From contig NZ_CP091804.1 in NCBI RefSeq assembly GCF_022024275.1, forward strand, positions 1,178,001 through 1,242,000: a stretch of DNA of 64,000 nucleotides. The letters run 5' to 3'. Position 1 is the first letter of the stretch. Each line of letters opens with the position of its first letter. The translations under genes were made by a program, and so were the position numbers. Of this stretch, positions 10,587-19,814 are shown piece by piece. The notes beneath the pieces are model-generated. The model searched no databases and was not told where the DNA came from. It worked only from the letters and a program-made list of their open reading frames with translations. The stretch is from Sphingopyxis sp. BSN-002. Its GTDB lineage: Bacteria > Pseudomonadota > Alphaproteobacteria > Sphingomonadales > Sphingomonadaceae.

Positions 10587-11886
10587 GCCCCAGCGCCCGG
10601 ACGAGGCCCCGGAACACGTCCCCCCGCTGCTCATAATCCTTGAACTGGTCGAACGACGCGCACGCCGGCGACAGCAGCACGACGTCGCCGGGCGCCGCGG
10701 CGGCAGCGGCCTGACGGACTGCGGTCGCCATATCGCCCGACCGCTCGACCGGAATCGCATCGCCGATCTCGGCCGCGAAAGGCTCCATCGCCTCACCGAT
10801 CAGATAGGCGCGCCTGACGTTGGGGAACCAGGGACGACAGGCGGACAGCCCGTCGCCCTTGGCCTGCCCCCCGGCAATCCAGTGAAGACGCTGGTTCGGC
10901 GCCGGCGGAAATGCCGCCAGCGCCGGTGCAGCGGAAGCCGCGTTGGTAGCCTTGCTGTCATTATACCAGCGGACCCCCCCGACTTCGCCGACCAATTCCA
11001 TGCGATGCGGGAGCGACTTATAGGTCGCGAGCCCCCGCTCGATCTGTTCGTCGTTCAATCCCAGCACGCGGCACACCGCGATCGCGCAGACCGCGTTTTG
11101 TGCATTGTGCGGCCCTTGCAGCGCCGGCCAGCGCGCCTGATCGGCGGGATCGATATCCTTCGCCGAAACACGGTGGAGACGATGATTGATGCGTCCTGCG
11201 ATCATCTTCGACGGATCGTCGTCGGTCGCGACGATCGCGACCTGATCGCGATGCTGGAGCGAAAAGAGTCGGGCTTTCGATGCCGCATAGCCGGCAAAGC
11301 CGTCATAGCGGTCGAGATGGTCGGGGCTGAGGTTGGTCAGCACCGCGACGTCGCACGCCAGGCTGTGCGAGAGATCGATCTGGTAGCTCGACAGCTCGAG
11401 GACGTACACGCCGCCTTCGGGAAGCGGGTCGCGGCTCAGGATCGGCAGGCCGATATTGCCGCCCATCAGCGCCGGGATGCCCGCGCTTTCCAGCATATGG
11501 GTAACGAGCGCGGTGACGGTCGACTTGCCGTTGGTGCCGGTGATGCCGACGACCTTGTGCGACGGCAGCGCGTCGCGCGCCTCGGCGAACAATTCGACGT
11601 CGCCGATGATCGGGACATGCGCCTCGCGCGCGTGGCCCGCGATCGGATGGCGGTTGAGCGGCACGCCGGGCGAGACAACGACGCCCGCGAAGCCGATCAG
11701 GTCGATCCCGGTCGGATCGCCGATGTCGGCGTTGAGGATCATCGCTTCGTCGCGCGCTTCCTCGCGATTGTCCCACGCGGTGACGCCCGCGCCGCTCGCG
11801 ACCAGCGCCTCGACGGTCGCGAGACCAGAGCGCGCCAGTCCCAGTACCGCATAGCGGCGGCCGGCGAAGGCGCGCGAGGTGATCAC
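10579..11886 (-). CDS. murD: UDP-N-acetylmuramoylalanine--D-glutamate ligase
   Basis: MurD adds D-glutamate to UDP-MurNAc-L-Ala. The first domain begins with the nucleotide-binding stretch [12 protein letters not shown] (residues 12-23) and the P-loop GTNGKST is at about residues 117-123. The C-terminal domain has the typical [11 protein letters not shown] motif. The GTG at 11886 overlaps the mraY stop (GTGA) and gives 435 aa, the usual length; a longer upstream reading would lie inside mraY. Confidence 0.96.
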   Translation of the reverse strand: MITSRAFAGRRYAVLGLARSGLATVEALVASGAGVTAWDNREEARDEAMILNADIGDPTGIDLIGFAGVVVSPGVPLNRHPIAGHAREAHVPIIGDVELFAEARDALPSHKVVGITGTNGKSTVTALVTHMLESAGIPALMGGNIGLPILSRDPLPEGGVYVLELSSYQIDLSHSLACDVAVLTNLSPDHLDRYDGFAGYAASKARLFSLQHRDQVAIVATDDDPSKMIAGRINHRLHRVSAKDIDPADQARWPALQGPHNAQNAVCAIAVCRVLGLNDEQIERGLATYKSLPHRMELVGEVGGVRWYNDSKATNAASAAPALAAFPPAPNQRLHWIAGGQAKGDGLSACRPWFPNVRRAYLIGEAMEPFAAEIGDAIPVERSGDMATAVRQAAAAAAPGDVVLLSPACASFDQFKDYEQRGDVFRGLVRALGHG

Positions 11887-12956
11887 CGGAGCTTGAGCGT
11901 CGCGAGCCCCGCAAGCGCGAGGACGATCGAGACGATCCAGAAGCGGATGACGACGGTGGATTCGGGCCAGCCGAGCTGCTCGAAATGATGGTGGATCGGC
12001 GCCATGCGGAAAACGCGCTTCCCGGTCCGCTTGTACCAGAAGACCTGGATGATCACCGACAGCGCCTCGACCACGAACAGCCCACCGATCAGGACGAGCA
12101 CCAGCTCGTGCTGCGCCGTGACCGCGATTGTCGCGAGTGCGCCGCCGAGCGCGAGACTGCCCGTGTCGCCCATGAACACGGCCGCGGGCGGCGCGTTGAA
12201 CCACAGGAAGGCGAGACACGCACCGATGATCGCGGCCGCGAAGATCGCGAGCTCGCCGGCGCCGGGGACGTGCGGAATGCCGAGGTAGCCCGCGAACTTC
12301 ACGTTGCCCGAGAGATAGACGATGACGAGGAACGCCAGGCTGGCAATGATCACCGGGAATGTTGCAAGGCCGTCAAGCCCGTCGGTCAGGTTCACGGCAT
12401 TGCCGAAACCCACGATCAGCACCATCGCGAAGACATAATAGAGCGGCCCCATCGGGATCACGACGTCGCTGAAGAAGGGCAGATACAGGTCGGTGCCGGT
12501 CCGCGACACGATCAGCAGCACCGCGACCGCGGCGATCACGAATTCGATGAGCAGGCGGATACGCCCCGGAATCCCGCGGTGGCTGGCCTTGGTGACCTTG
12601 TCGAGATCGTCGAGGAAGCCGACCGCCGCAAAACCGCCGGTAACGAACAGGCATGCCCAGACGAAGCGGTTCGACAGATCCATCCACAGCAAAGCCGAGA
12701 TCATCAGCGAAATGAGGATCATCAGCCCGCCCATCGTCGGCGTGCCCTTCTTCGCGAGATGGCTTTGCGGGCCGTCGTCGCGGATCGGCTGCCCCTTCCC
12801 CTGCCGCATCCGCAGCATCAGGATGAAGCGCGGCCCGATCCACAGACCGATGATGAGCGCGGTGGCCACCGCCGCTCCCGAGCGAAAGCTCAGATAGCGG
12901 ATAAGGTTGAGAGCCCCCGGAAAGCCAAGCCATTCCGCCAGCCAGTACAGCATCAA
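11883..12956 (-). CDS. mraY: Phospho-N-acetylmuramoyl-pentapeptide transferase
   Basis: MraY is a polytopic membrane enzyme that transfers phospho-MurNAc-pentapeptide to undecaprenyl phosphate, giving lipid I. About ten membrane segments are visible. Diagnostic motifs are KKGTPTMGG, the Asp-rich [10 protein letters not shown] loop, and the histidine motif APIHHHFE near the C terminus. The length of 357 aa is typical. It overlaps murF upstream and murD downstream by 4 bases each. Confidence 0.98.
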   Translation of the reverse strand: MMLYWLAEWLGFPGALNLIRYLSFRSGAAVATALIIGLWIGPRFILMLRMRQGKGQPIRDDGPQSHLAKKGTPTMGGLMILISLMISALLWMDLSNRFVWACLFVTGGFAAVGFLDDLDKVTKASHRGIPGRIRLLIEFVIAAVAVLLIVSRTGTDLYLPFFSDVVIPMGPLYYVFAMVLIVGFGNAVNLTDGLDGLATFPVIIASLAFLVIVYLSGNVKFAGYLGIPHVPGAGELAIFAAAIIGACLAFLWFNAPPAAVFMGDTGSLALGGALATIAVTAQHELVLVLIGGLFVVEALSVIIQVFWYKRTGKRVFRMAPIHHHFEQLGWPESTVVIRFWIVSIVLALAGLATLKLR

Positions 12957-14329
12957 TATTCCCCGTTGGTCAGCGCCGTCACGACATGCGACAGGCCGAC
13001 GCTGTTCGACCCCTTGACCAGCACGGTATCGCCCGGACGGATCAAGTCCTTCAGCCGCCCTGAGGCGGCCGAGTGGGCGGGCACATGCTCGAAATCCACC
13101 TGCCCCTCAAGCGCTTTGGCGAGCGGCGTCATCTCTTCGCCGACCAGCAGGGCGAACTGCACTCCGGCTGCGACGAGCGGAGCGGCAAGCCCGGCGTGAT
13201 ACGCCTCGCCGCCGGGTCCCAGCTCTTTCATCGCACCGAGAATCGCAACCTTGCGCTCGCCGGATTCGCTGCCGAGCTGGCCGATCGTCGCCGCCATCGA
13301 GGCGGGGTTGGCGTTATAGCTTTCGTCGATGACGAGGATATGTCCGCCGGGCACCTCGACACGGTGGCGCGCACCACGTCCGGCAAGCCCGCCCATTTCG
13401 GCAAAGGCCAGCCCCGCCGCGGGCAGGTCGCCGCCGACGGCCTTGACAGCCGCAAGCACCGCCATCGCATTCGACACCCAATGTGCGCCCGCCTGGGCGA
13501 TGGTGAAACAGAGAAGCGCATCCTGAACCTGCGCGGTGACCAGCGAACCGCCCTGCCCGTCGGGCAGCCAGTCGACCGCACGGACATCGGCACCTTCGCC
13601 CAGCCCGAAGCTCACGACATGCGCCGCGTGCTGCTCCGCCTTGGCGCGGAGGCGCGCATAATGCGGGCTGTCGAACGGGACGATCGCAGTGCCACCGGGT
13701 TCGAGGCCCTCGAAAATCTCCCCCTTGGCGTCGGCTATCGCCTCTTCGCCGCTGAAGAATTCCATGTGCGCAGGAGCGATCGTCGTGACGATCGCGACAT
13801 GGGGGCGCACCATGCGCGTCAGCGCCGCGAGTTCGCCGGCATGGTTCATTCCCATCTCGAAGATGCCGAAATCGACGGTCGAGGGCGTACGCGACAGGCT
13901 GAGGGGGACGCCGACGTGGTTGTTGTAACTCTTGACCGAACGATGTGCCTTGCCGGGGCGGAAGCGGTCGAGCGCGGCGAACAGCGCCTCTTTCGTTCCG
14001 GTCTTCCCTGCCGAGCCCGTGACGCCGATGATCCGCCCGTGGCTCCGCGCGCGCGATGCAATGCCGAGCGCGTTCAGCGCCGCAACGCTGTCCGCGACGC
14101 GAATGTGCGGATGGTCGATTCCGGTTTCGCAGACGATCCCGGCTGCTCCCGCAGCAATCGCCTTGTCGATAAACTGGTGCCCGTCGGCAAATTCACCCTT
14201 CATCGCGATGAAGAGGTCGCCCTTCGTCACTTCGCGCGAGTCAAAAGCGACCCCGGTCACGGTGAAGTCGGCGCTCGCGGTGCCGCCGGTCGCCGAAGCA
14301 ATGGCGCGCGCGGTCCAGAGCGGGTTCAT
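12953..14329 (-). CDS. murF: UDP-MurNAc-tripeptide--D-alanyl-D-alanine ligase
   Basis: MurF adds D-Ala-D-Ala to the UDP-MurNAc tripeptide. The N-terminal substrate domain contains [12 protein letters not shown], and the P-loop [12 protein letters not shown] is at about residues 102-113. The motif [11 protein letters not shown] is a hallmark of MurF. At 458 aa it is full length. It overlaps murE and mraY by 4 bases each, so translation of the three is probably coupled. Confidence 0.97.
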   Translation of the reverse strand: MNPLWTARAIASATGGTASADFTVTGVAFDSREVTKGDLFIAMKGEFADGHQFIDKAIAAGAAGIVCETGIDHPHIRVADSVAALNALGIASRARSHGRIIGVTGSAGKTGTKEALFAALDRFRPGKAHRSVKSYNNHVGVPLSLSRTPSTVDFGIFEMGMNHAGELAALTRMVRPHVAIVTTIAPAHMEFFSGEEAIADAKGEIFEGLEPGGTAIVPFDSPHYARLRAKAEQHAAHVVSFGLGEGADVRAVDWLPDGQGGSLVTAQVQDALLCFTIAQAGAHWVSNAMAVLAAVKAVGGDLPAAGLAFAEMGGLAGRGARHRVEVPGGHILVIDESYNANPASMAATIGQLGSESGERKVAILGAMKELGPGGEAYHAGLAAPLVAAGVQFALLVGEEMTPLAKALEGQVDFEHVPAHSAASGRLKDLIRPGDTVLVKGSNSVGLSHVVTALTNGEY

Positions 14330-15765
14330 GCCGCCTCCTCGCGCGCGACCGCGACATCGTCGAAGGGAATGACGCGCACGGCGTCGCCGCGGCCGACGAT
14401 CTGTCCCTGTTCATGGCCCTTGCCCGCGATGCAGACGATATCGTCGGCGCGCGCTTCGGCGATCGCGGCAGCGATGGCGGCGCGGCGGTCGCCGATGATC
14501 CGTGCATCGGGCGCGCCGTCGGCGATCGCGGCGCGGATCGCGGCCGGATCTTCGCCGCGCGGATTGTCGTCGGTGATGATCGCGACATCGGCCTTGGCGG
14601 CCGCAACCCGGCCCATCTCTGGCCGCTTCGCCTGATCGCGGTCGCCGCCCGCGCCGAAGACGAGGATCAGCCGTCCGTTCGCATGCGGACGAAGCGCGTC
14701 GAGCGCCGCCTCGATCGCGTCGGGCGTGTGCGCATAGTCGATATAGACCGGCGCGCCGGCCTTGGTGATCGCGGCGCGCTCGAGGCGGCCGCGCACCGGC
14801 TGGAGCCGTGCAAGATTCGCAAGCGTCTGGCCGATATCGCCCCCCGTCGCGATGACCAGCCCCGCCGAGACGAGCGCGTTGGCGACCTGATAGGCGCCGA
14901 TCAACGGCAGGTTGACCTTTTGCGTCAGCTCACCCGCCGCGATGACGAGCGACTGGCCGAGCTGGGTCGGCTCGCGCGATACCAGACGCAGCGTCTCACC
15001 CTGTGTGCCGACCGTCAGCAGGCGCACGCCCCGTGTCTTCACCGCGTCGATTACCGGCGCCGAATAGTCGTCGTCCGCCCAGACGACCGCCGCGCCGTCC
15101 TGCTCGACGACGTCGGTGAACAGGCGGAGCTTGGCCTGAAGATAGGCCTCCATCGTCCCGTGATAGTCGAGATGGTCGTGGCTGAGGTTGGTAAAGGCAG
15201 CCGCCTTCACCTTCAGCCCTTCGGTCCGGTACTGGTCGAGACCGTGGCTCGACGCCTCGAACGCCGCATGGGTGATCCCCTCGACCGCAAGCCCCGACAT
15301 GTTCGACAGGAAGGTCACGATATCGGGGGTCGTCAGCCCGGTCGACGCGCTGTCCTGCGAGGTCGTGATGCCGAGCGTCCCGATCGACGCGGCGTTGAAG
15401 CCCGCCATCCGCCACAGCTGGCGCGTCATCTCGACCGTCGAGGTCTTGCCGTTGGTGCCGGTGACCGCAACGCAGGTTGCCGGGAAACGGTGAAAGAAGC
15501 GCGCGGCGATATGCGCAAAGGCGCGGCGCGGATTGGCGTCGGCGATATGCAGCGCACCTTCGACCCTTGCCTCCGGCCGCGCGACGACCGCGATCGCACC
15601 GGCGTCGATCGCGGCGGCGATGAAATCTTCGCCGTTGAACTTTTCGCCGACGAAGGCGCCGAAGATCGTACCCGGCGCGACCTTGCGATGGTCGATCGCG
15701 AGCCCGGTCACCACCGGGTCCGTCCCTGCCAGACCATGATCGTCGAGCAGCGCGGCAAGGCGCAT
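14326..15765 (-). CDS. murE: UDP-MurNAc-dipeptide--meso-diaminopimelate ligase
   Basis: MurE adds the third stem residue. The P-loop is VTGTNGKTST (residues 101-110). Near the C terminus the motif DDNPRGEDP matches the DNPR pattern associated with meso-diaminopimelate rather than lysine specificity, as expected for a Gram-negative bacterium. The ATG at 15765 overlaps the ftsI stop by one base (TAATG) and gives 479 aa. The longer upstream frame is an ftsI shadow. Confidence 0.97.
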   Translation of the reverse strand: MRLAALLDDHGLAGTDPVVTGLAIDHRKVAPGTIFGAFVGEKFNGEDFIAAAIDAGAIAVVARPEARVEGALHIADANPRRAFAHIAARFFHRFPATCVAVTGTNGKTSTVEMTRQLWRMAGFNAASIGTLGITTSQDSASTGLTTPDIVTFLSNMSGLAVEGITHAAFEASSHGLDQYRTEGLKVKAAAFTNLSHDHLDYHGTMEAYLQAKLRLFTDVVEQDGAAVVWADDDYSAPVIDAVKTRGVRLLTVGTQGETLRLVSREPTQLGQSLVIAAGELTQKVNLPLIGAYQVANALVSAGLVIATGGDIGQTLANLARLQPVRGRLERAAITKAGAPVYIDYAHTPDAIEAALDALRPHANGRLILVFGAGGDRDQAKRPEMGRVAAAKADVAIITDDNPRGEDPAAIRAAIADGAPDARIIGDRRAAIAAAIAEARADDIVCIAGKGHEQGQIVGRGDAVRVIPFDDVAVAREEAA

Positions 15766-17456
15766 TATTCCGCCTCCCCGTCTCTCCGCACAAGGGGAAC
15801 GAGTTCGGACACATCGACGTCGCGGGTCTCGTCGGGGAATACGCCGAGCATCGGGCCGGCGCGCATCACGACCTTGCGCACGACGGGCGCTGCGGTCCAG
15901 CCCGCGGTGCGCTGGCCCGAGCTGTAGGCATTGCCTTTCGGCTCGTCGACCATCGCAACGATGACGTAGCGCGGATTGTCCATCGGGAAAGCCGCCGCAA
16001 AGGTCGCGACAACCGACGTGCGGCGATATCCGCCGATGCCGGGCTTTTCGGCGCTGCCGGTCTTGCCGCCGACACGGAAGCCGGGCGCATCGGCCTGCTT
16101 GCCGGTCCCGTCGGTGACGATGAGGCGGAGGAGCTGGCGCATCCGCGCGCTGGTCGACGCCTTGAACACGCGGCGGCCCTGCGGCGGCGCCTTGTCGCCC
16201 ATCTTCTGCAAGGTCGCCGGGCGCCATATGCCGCCGTTGACGAGCGCCGCATATGCGCTCGCGAGATGCAGCGGCGTCACCGCGATACCGTGACCATAAG
16301 CGGTCGTCATCGTCGTCAGCCGGCCCCAGTCCTTCGGCCACAGCGGGAACGCGCGCTCCTTGAGCTCGATGTCCGGACGCTTGTTGAATTCGAGGCTGCG
16401 GAAGAGCGTCTCCATCTTCTCGCGGCCAAGTTCGTCGGCGATCCGCGCGGTCGCGATGTTCGAGCTCTGGATCAGCGTTTCGGGCACATTGTACCAGCGC
16501 CCCGGGTGGCTATCACGGATACGGAAGCCCGCGATCGCCAGCGGCGCGCTGGCATCGTACCGGCGCGCCATGCTGGTCACGACGCCGTCGTCGATCGCGG
16601 CACCGATCGAAAGCGGTTTGAAGGTCGATCCAAGTTCGTAGAGATTATAGCTCACGGCGTTGCGGCGCGCGCCCGCGTCGGCCGCGACCAGCTTGTTCGG
16701 ATTATAAGTGGGCAGCGAAGCCATCGCCAGCACTTCGCCGGTATGGACGTCAAGAATGATGCCTGCCCCGCCGATGGCCTCAAGGTTGGTCACCGCATTA
16801 TAGAGTTCGCTTTCGAGCACACCCTGCACGCGCGCGTCGATCGAGAGTGCGAGCGGCTGACTGCGCGTCGCCGCGTCGGTCAGCTGCTTGTCGAACGCGC
16901 CCTCGACACCCGTGACGCCATGCCCCTCGGCATCGGTGAAACCCAGCACATGCGACGCAAGGCTGAGCTGCGGATAGAGCCGCTCCTTCTCGCGCGGGAA
17001 GTCGAAACCGATATCGCCGATCGCGTTCACGGCCGCGACCTGGTCGGGCAGCGCACGGCGGCGGATATAGGTCGGCTTCGAACCCGACAGCTTTGCGACA
17101 AATTCCTCGCGCGGGGTATCGGGGAAGATCTTGACGAGTTCGTCGGCAAGATATTGCCGGTTGTTGAGCAGCTTGGACGGCACGACGCGGATCGAATAGC
17201 CGTCGATCGTGCGCGCGAGCGGCACGCCGTTGCGATCGACGATGTCGGCGCGCGCGGGAACGAAGGCCGCCGAGCCATTGTGGTTCCCGGACGACGTGTC
17301 GAACAGCGCGAAGAACAGCAGGCGCATCGACACGAGAAAGAAGGCCGCCATGAACAGCAGCATCAGCATCATCAGACGCTGCTGCGCGGTCAGCAATATC
17401 TGCTGACGCACTCCCGCGGTTCGTACCCGGGTCGGTCGGACGACCAGCGTGTTCAT
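15765..17456 (-). CDS. ftsI: Septal peptidoglycan transpeptidase FtsI (PBP3)
   Basis: FtsI is the monofunctional class B penicillin-binding protein that cross-links septal peptidoglycan together with FtsW. A short cytoplasmic N terminus precedes one membrane anchor (about residues 27-52). The three penicillin-binding motifs are visible: STFK (277-280, catalytic Ser277), SSN (331-333) and KTGS (465-468). The dimerisation/pedestal region includes the conserved block FVPARADIVDRNGVPLA. The length of 563 aa is typical. It overlaps the FtsL-like gene and murE. Confidence 0.97.
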   Translation of the reverse strand: MNTLVVRPTRVRTAGVRQQILLTAQQRLMMLMLLFMAAFFLVSMRLLFFALFDTSSGNHNGSAAFVPARADIVDRNGVPLARTIDGYSIRVVPSKLLNNRQYLADELVKIFPDTPREEFVAKLSGSKPTYIRRRALPDQVAAVNAIGDIGFDFPREKERLYPQLSLASHVLGFTDAEGHGVTGVEGAFDKQLTDAATRSQPLALSIDARVQGVLESELYNAVTNLEAIGGAGIILDVHTGEVLAMASLPTYNPNKLVAADAGARRNAVSYNLYELGSTFKPLSIGAAIDDGVVTSMARRYDASAPLAIAGFRIRDSHPGRWYNVPETLIQSSNIATARIADELGREKMETLFRSLEFNKRPDIELKERAFPLWPKDWGRLTTMTTAYGHGIAVTPLHLASAYAALVNGGIWRPATLQKMGDKAPPQGRRVFKASTSARMRQLLRLIVTDGTGKQADAPGFRVGGKTGSAEKPGIGGYRRTSVVATFAAAFPMDNPRYVIVAMVDEPKGNAYSSGQRTAGWTAAPVVRKVVMRAGPMLGVFPDETRDVDVSELVPLVRRDGEAE

Positions 17457-18046
17457 TGCGCGGACTTGCCCTCCTTCGCTTCACGTGCCGCAGCGCGCTT
17501 CAGGTCGGCGAGCGTCGATTCCGCGAGGAGCTGATCCTCGATCATCTTCAATTGTTCACGGCGCCGCGTCGGGGCGAGGCGCGGCGGGCTGTCGGTGCGC
17601 ACGGCGGTTTCGGCCTGCGCGAGAACCACGGGTTTCGCGGCAGCGGGCTTCGCCGCAACCGGGCTTTCCTTCGGAGCATCGGCAACCGCGACGGGCGACA
17701 CCATGGCCATCAGCACCGGCGCGACGTCGTTGGCGCCCCGCGCGCGCGGCAAGCCTTCGAGCGAGGCAAGCTGGCGTTCGCTCGACAGATATTGCGACGC
17801 CGACGGCGCCGAATAGCCGAAGCTTTCGGCGTTCCACTGTTCGAGCTGGCGCATCGACGCCCGCACCGCGAGTTCGGATTCGAGATAACGGATATTGCTC
17901 TGCGTCCGGTCGATCTGGCGTTCGATCCGCGCGAGTTCGCTGCGCGTGGCCGCCACCTTGAGCGACACCGGATAGAGCGCCATCGCGAAGAGGAGCACGA
18001 GCAGGACCAGGCCGATCCCCTGCAGCTTGCGAGCCGCCATCAGCAT
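17453..18046 (-). CDS. FtsL-like division protein with long C-terminal extension
   Basis: Its place between rsmH and ftsI, and its shape, point to FtsL: a short N terminus, one membrane span ([18 protein letters not shown]) and then a coiled coil ([25 protein letters not shown]). Sequence identity of FtsL is low across bacteria, so the call rests on position and topology. The ATG at 18046 follows a good GGAGG site by about 8 bases and overlaps the rsmH stop; it gives 197 aa. That is nearly double a classical FtsL because of an Ala/Pro-rich stretch and a second charged helix ([21 protein letters not shown]) at the C terminus. Confidence 0.8.
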   Translation of the reverse strand: MLMAARKLQGIGLVLLVLLFAMALYPVSLKVAATRSELARIERQIDRTQSNIRYLESELAVRASMRQLEQWNAESFGYSAPSASQYLSSERQLASLEGLPRARGANDVAPVLMAMVSPVAVADAPKESPVAAKPAAAKPVVLAQAETAVRTDSPPRLAPTRRREQLKMIEDQLLAESTLADLKRAAAREAKEGKSAQ

Positions 18047-19017
18047 GACATTGCCTCCTTGCCAGAATTGCCGGACCACGCGGGCGCTTCGGTACGAACC
18101 GCGCTGCGCAAGGTCGCCGAGCGCGCGCGCGGGTTGCGCGCTTCTTCAGCCTTGCCGGGACGGACCTTGCGCGCCGGCGGCTCGAAAGTTGCGGCCCGCG
18201 CCAGAGATGGAAGCGCGGGCCGGTGACGCGAACCGCCGGCATCGCCGCCGCTACGTTCACGCAGGAAGTTCTTGACGATACGGTCCTCGGTGCTGTGGAA
18301 ACTCACCACCGCAAGCCGGCCGCCGGGGCGCAGCACGCGCTCGGCCGCGGCAAGACCCTCGACCAGTTCGTCGAGTTCGCCGTTGATGTGGATGCGGATC
18401 GCCTGAAAGCTCTTCGTCGAGGGATCCTTCGGGGCGCCCGGCGGATGCCGCAGCGCCTTGCGGATGACCGTCGCGAGTTCGGCAGTACGTCCGAGCGGAC
18501 GCGCCGCGACAATCGCGCGCGCGACCCGGCGCGACTGGCGCTCGTCGCCATAATGGAAAAGAACGTCGGCGATCTCTTCCTCGTCGGCCCGGTTCAGCCA
18601 GTCAGCAGCGCTCTCGCCCTCCTGCGCCATGCGCATGTCGAGCGGCCCGTCTTTCTGGAAGGAAAAGCCACGCTCTTCGCGGTCGAGCTGCATCGACGAA
18701 ACACCGATATCGAAGGTGATGCCGTCGACCGCGTCGATGCCGCGCTCGGCAAGCAGCCGGTCGATCTCGCCAAAGCGCCCGCGGACAAGCGTCAGCCGGC
18801 CGCCCGCTTCGGCGACAAGAGCCTGCCCTTCGGAAATCGCATCGGGATCGCGGTCGCAGGCAACGACGTCGGCACCCGCCGCGAGCATCGCGCGGGTGTA
18901 GCCGCCGGCCCCGAAGGTCGCATCGACGTGACGCTCGCCGGGTGCGATGGCAAGAGCAGCGATGACTTCTTCACGGAGGACCGGATCGTGGCGGGGATCG
19001 CGGGGGAGGTCGGTCAC
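18040..19017 (-). CDS. rsmH: 16S rRNA (cytosine1402-N4)-methyltransferase
   Basis: RsmH (formerly MraW) methylates N4 of C1402 in the 16S decoding site using SAM. The opening block [15 protein letters not shown] is the family signature. The SAM-binding motif [14 protein letters not shown] and the later blocks [15 protein letters not shown] and [13 protein letters not shown] are present. I use the GTG at 19017, which overlaps the mraZ stop (GTGA) and gives 325 aa. The usual family length is about 310-330. Confidence 0.97.
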   Translation of the reverse strand: MTDLPRDPRHDPVLREEVIAALAIAPGERHVDATFGAGGYTRAMLAAGADVVACDRDPDAISEGQALVAEAGGRLTLVRGRFGEIDRLLAERGIDAVDGITFDIGVSSMQLDREERGFSFQKDGPLDMRMAQEGESAADWLNRADEEEIADVLFHYGDERQSRRVARAIVAARPLGRTAELATVIRKALRHPPGAPKDPSTKSFQAIRIHINGELDELVEGLAAAERVLRPGGRLAVVSFHSTEDRIVKNFLRERSGGDAGGSRHRPALPSLARAATFEPPARKVRPGKAEEARNPRARSATLRSAVRTEAPAWSGNSGKEAMSC

Positions 19018-19514
19018 TTTCGCCCCTTCCCCCTGGTGTCTTCCCAGGCGGTCGCAAGGCGCTTCAGCACCGGATCGGCCTCGACGCATTCCGCGAGGCT
19101 CGGCAGCCACCAGATTTCGAAACGGCGCCCGGACCCGACGAAGGCGGTCGCGCCCGCTTCGCCGACGCGATCGCGTGCGGTAAAGTTGGGAAGGAAGCGC
19201 CCGCTGTCGTCGAGCGTATAGGCCTCGGTATAGCTGAAGCGCTTCTTGAAGGCCTCGTCCTCGTCAAAGTCGAGGTTGCGCGCAAGCGCAGTGTCGCGGT
19301 CGCGCTCGATCTCGTCCGACAGCCGGTCGTACTGATCCTGGCCATAAGCGACGAGGCACGGCAATTTCTCGTGGAAACCGACCCAAAGCACGCGCTGGCC
19401 GTCCGCATTGAGGGGCACATTGTTGCGGAACTGCGAGGGGACGGCGATGCGTCCCTTGCCATCGATCGCGGCGAAGCTGGTACCCGAATAACGGCCGGGC
19501 GTAACAATCGCCAT
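19014..19514 (-). CDS. mraZ: Transcriptional regulator MraZ
   Basis: MraZ is an AbrB/SpoVT-like DNA-binding protein that, in other bacteria, represses its own dcw operon by binding direct repeats with 10-bp spacing in the mraZ promoter. The N-terminal SpoVT-like motif [13 protein letters not shown] is visible, and a second repeat follows ([15 protein letters not shown]). The length of 166 aa is slightly above the common 145-155. It is the first gene of the division cluster. A G-run array that could be its operator lies 120-190 bases upstream. Confidence 0.95.
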   Translation of the reverse strand: MAIVTPGRYSGTSFAAIDGKGRIAVPSQFRNNVPLNADGQRVLWVGFHEKLPCLVAYGQDQYDRLSDEIERDRDTALARNLDFDEDEAFKKRFSYTEAYTLDDSGRFLPNFTARDRVGEAGATAFVGSGRRFEIWWLPSLAECVEADPVLKRLATAWEDTRGKGRK

Positions 19515-19562
19515 CGATGCAGCCCCCGTCTCGCGCCTCCGGGCAATAATTCCCCGCGCCCG

Positions 19563-19632
19563 GAATCGACGATTCCGGTCCGAAAGACTCAGGTGGAGAT
19601 TGCCCCTCTCCGACTCCTGCCTATCAAGACTC
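19563..19632. promoter_or_regulatory. Cluster of five GANTC (CcrM-type) sites
   Basis: Five GANTC pentamers occur in 70 bases: 19563-19567 (GAATC), 19571-19575 (GATTC), 19586-19590, 19612-19616 and 19628-19632 (GACTC). The first two form the palindrome GGAATCGACGATTCC. GANTC is the target of the alphaproteobacterial cell-cycle methylase CcrM, whose methylation state controls division promoters through GcrA in Caulobacter. The sites are read directly; the regulatory role here is inferred. Confidence 0.65.
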
Positions 19633-19636
19633 CATC

Positions 19637-19700
19637 GGGGTGAAAAGGGGAAATTTGGGGCAAGATAGGGTAATTACGCCCCAAAAGGGTGATTTTGGGG
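19637..19700. promoter_or_regulatory. 10-bp phased G-run array, candidate MraZ operator
   Basis: On the plus strand, runs of three or four G start at 19637, 19647, 19657, 19668, 19687 and 19697, so almost exactly every 10 bases. One step near 19678 is occupied by the inverse CCCC. The spacing is one helical turn and matches the TGGG-N6 repeat architecture described for MraZ operators. The runs face away from mraZ. Binding by MraZ is inference. Confidence 0.55.
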
Positions 19701-19814
19701 TGAAACGAGCGCGCAAACGGGTCCGGAGCATGCGGAACGCACGCCGGAGAGGCGAAGCGGGTGAAGGGAACGGCGTCCTCGCCAAGATTCCGGGAAGTAT
19801 TTGCGGAGCCTCGC

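Larger units (their letters stand above)
19515..19814. other. Non-coding regulatory region upstream of mraZ
   Basis: I see no gene here. The stretch separates the divergent-end of the division cluster from the 3' end of the next leftward gene. It contains the GANTC cluster and the G-run array listed separately. No convincing -35/-10 pair stands out on the minus strand, which may mean that the promoter is non-canonical or overlaps the array. Confidence 0.6.
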
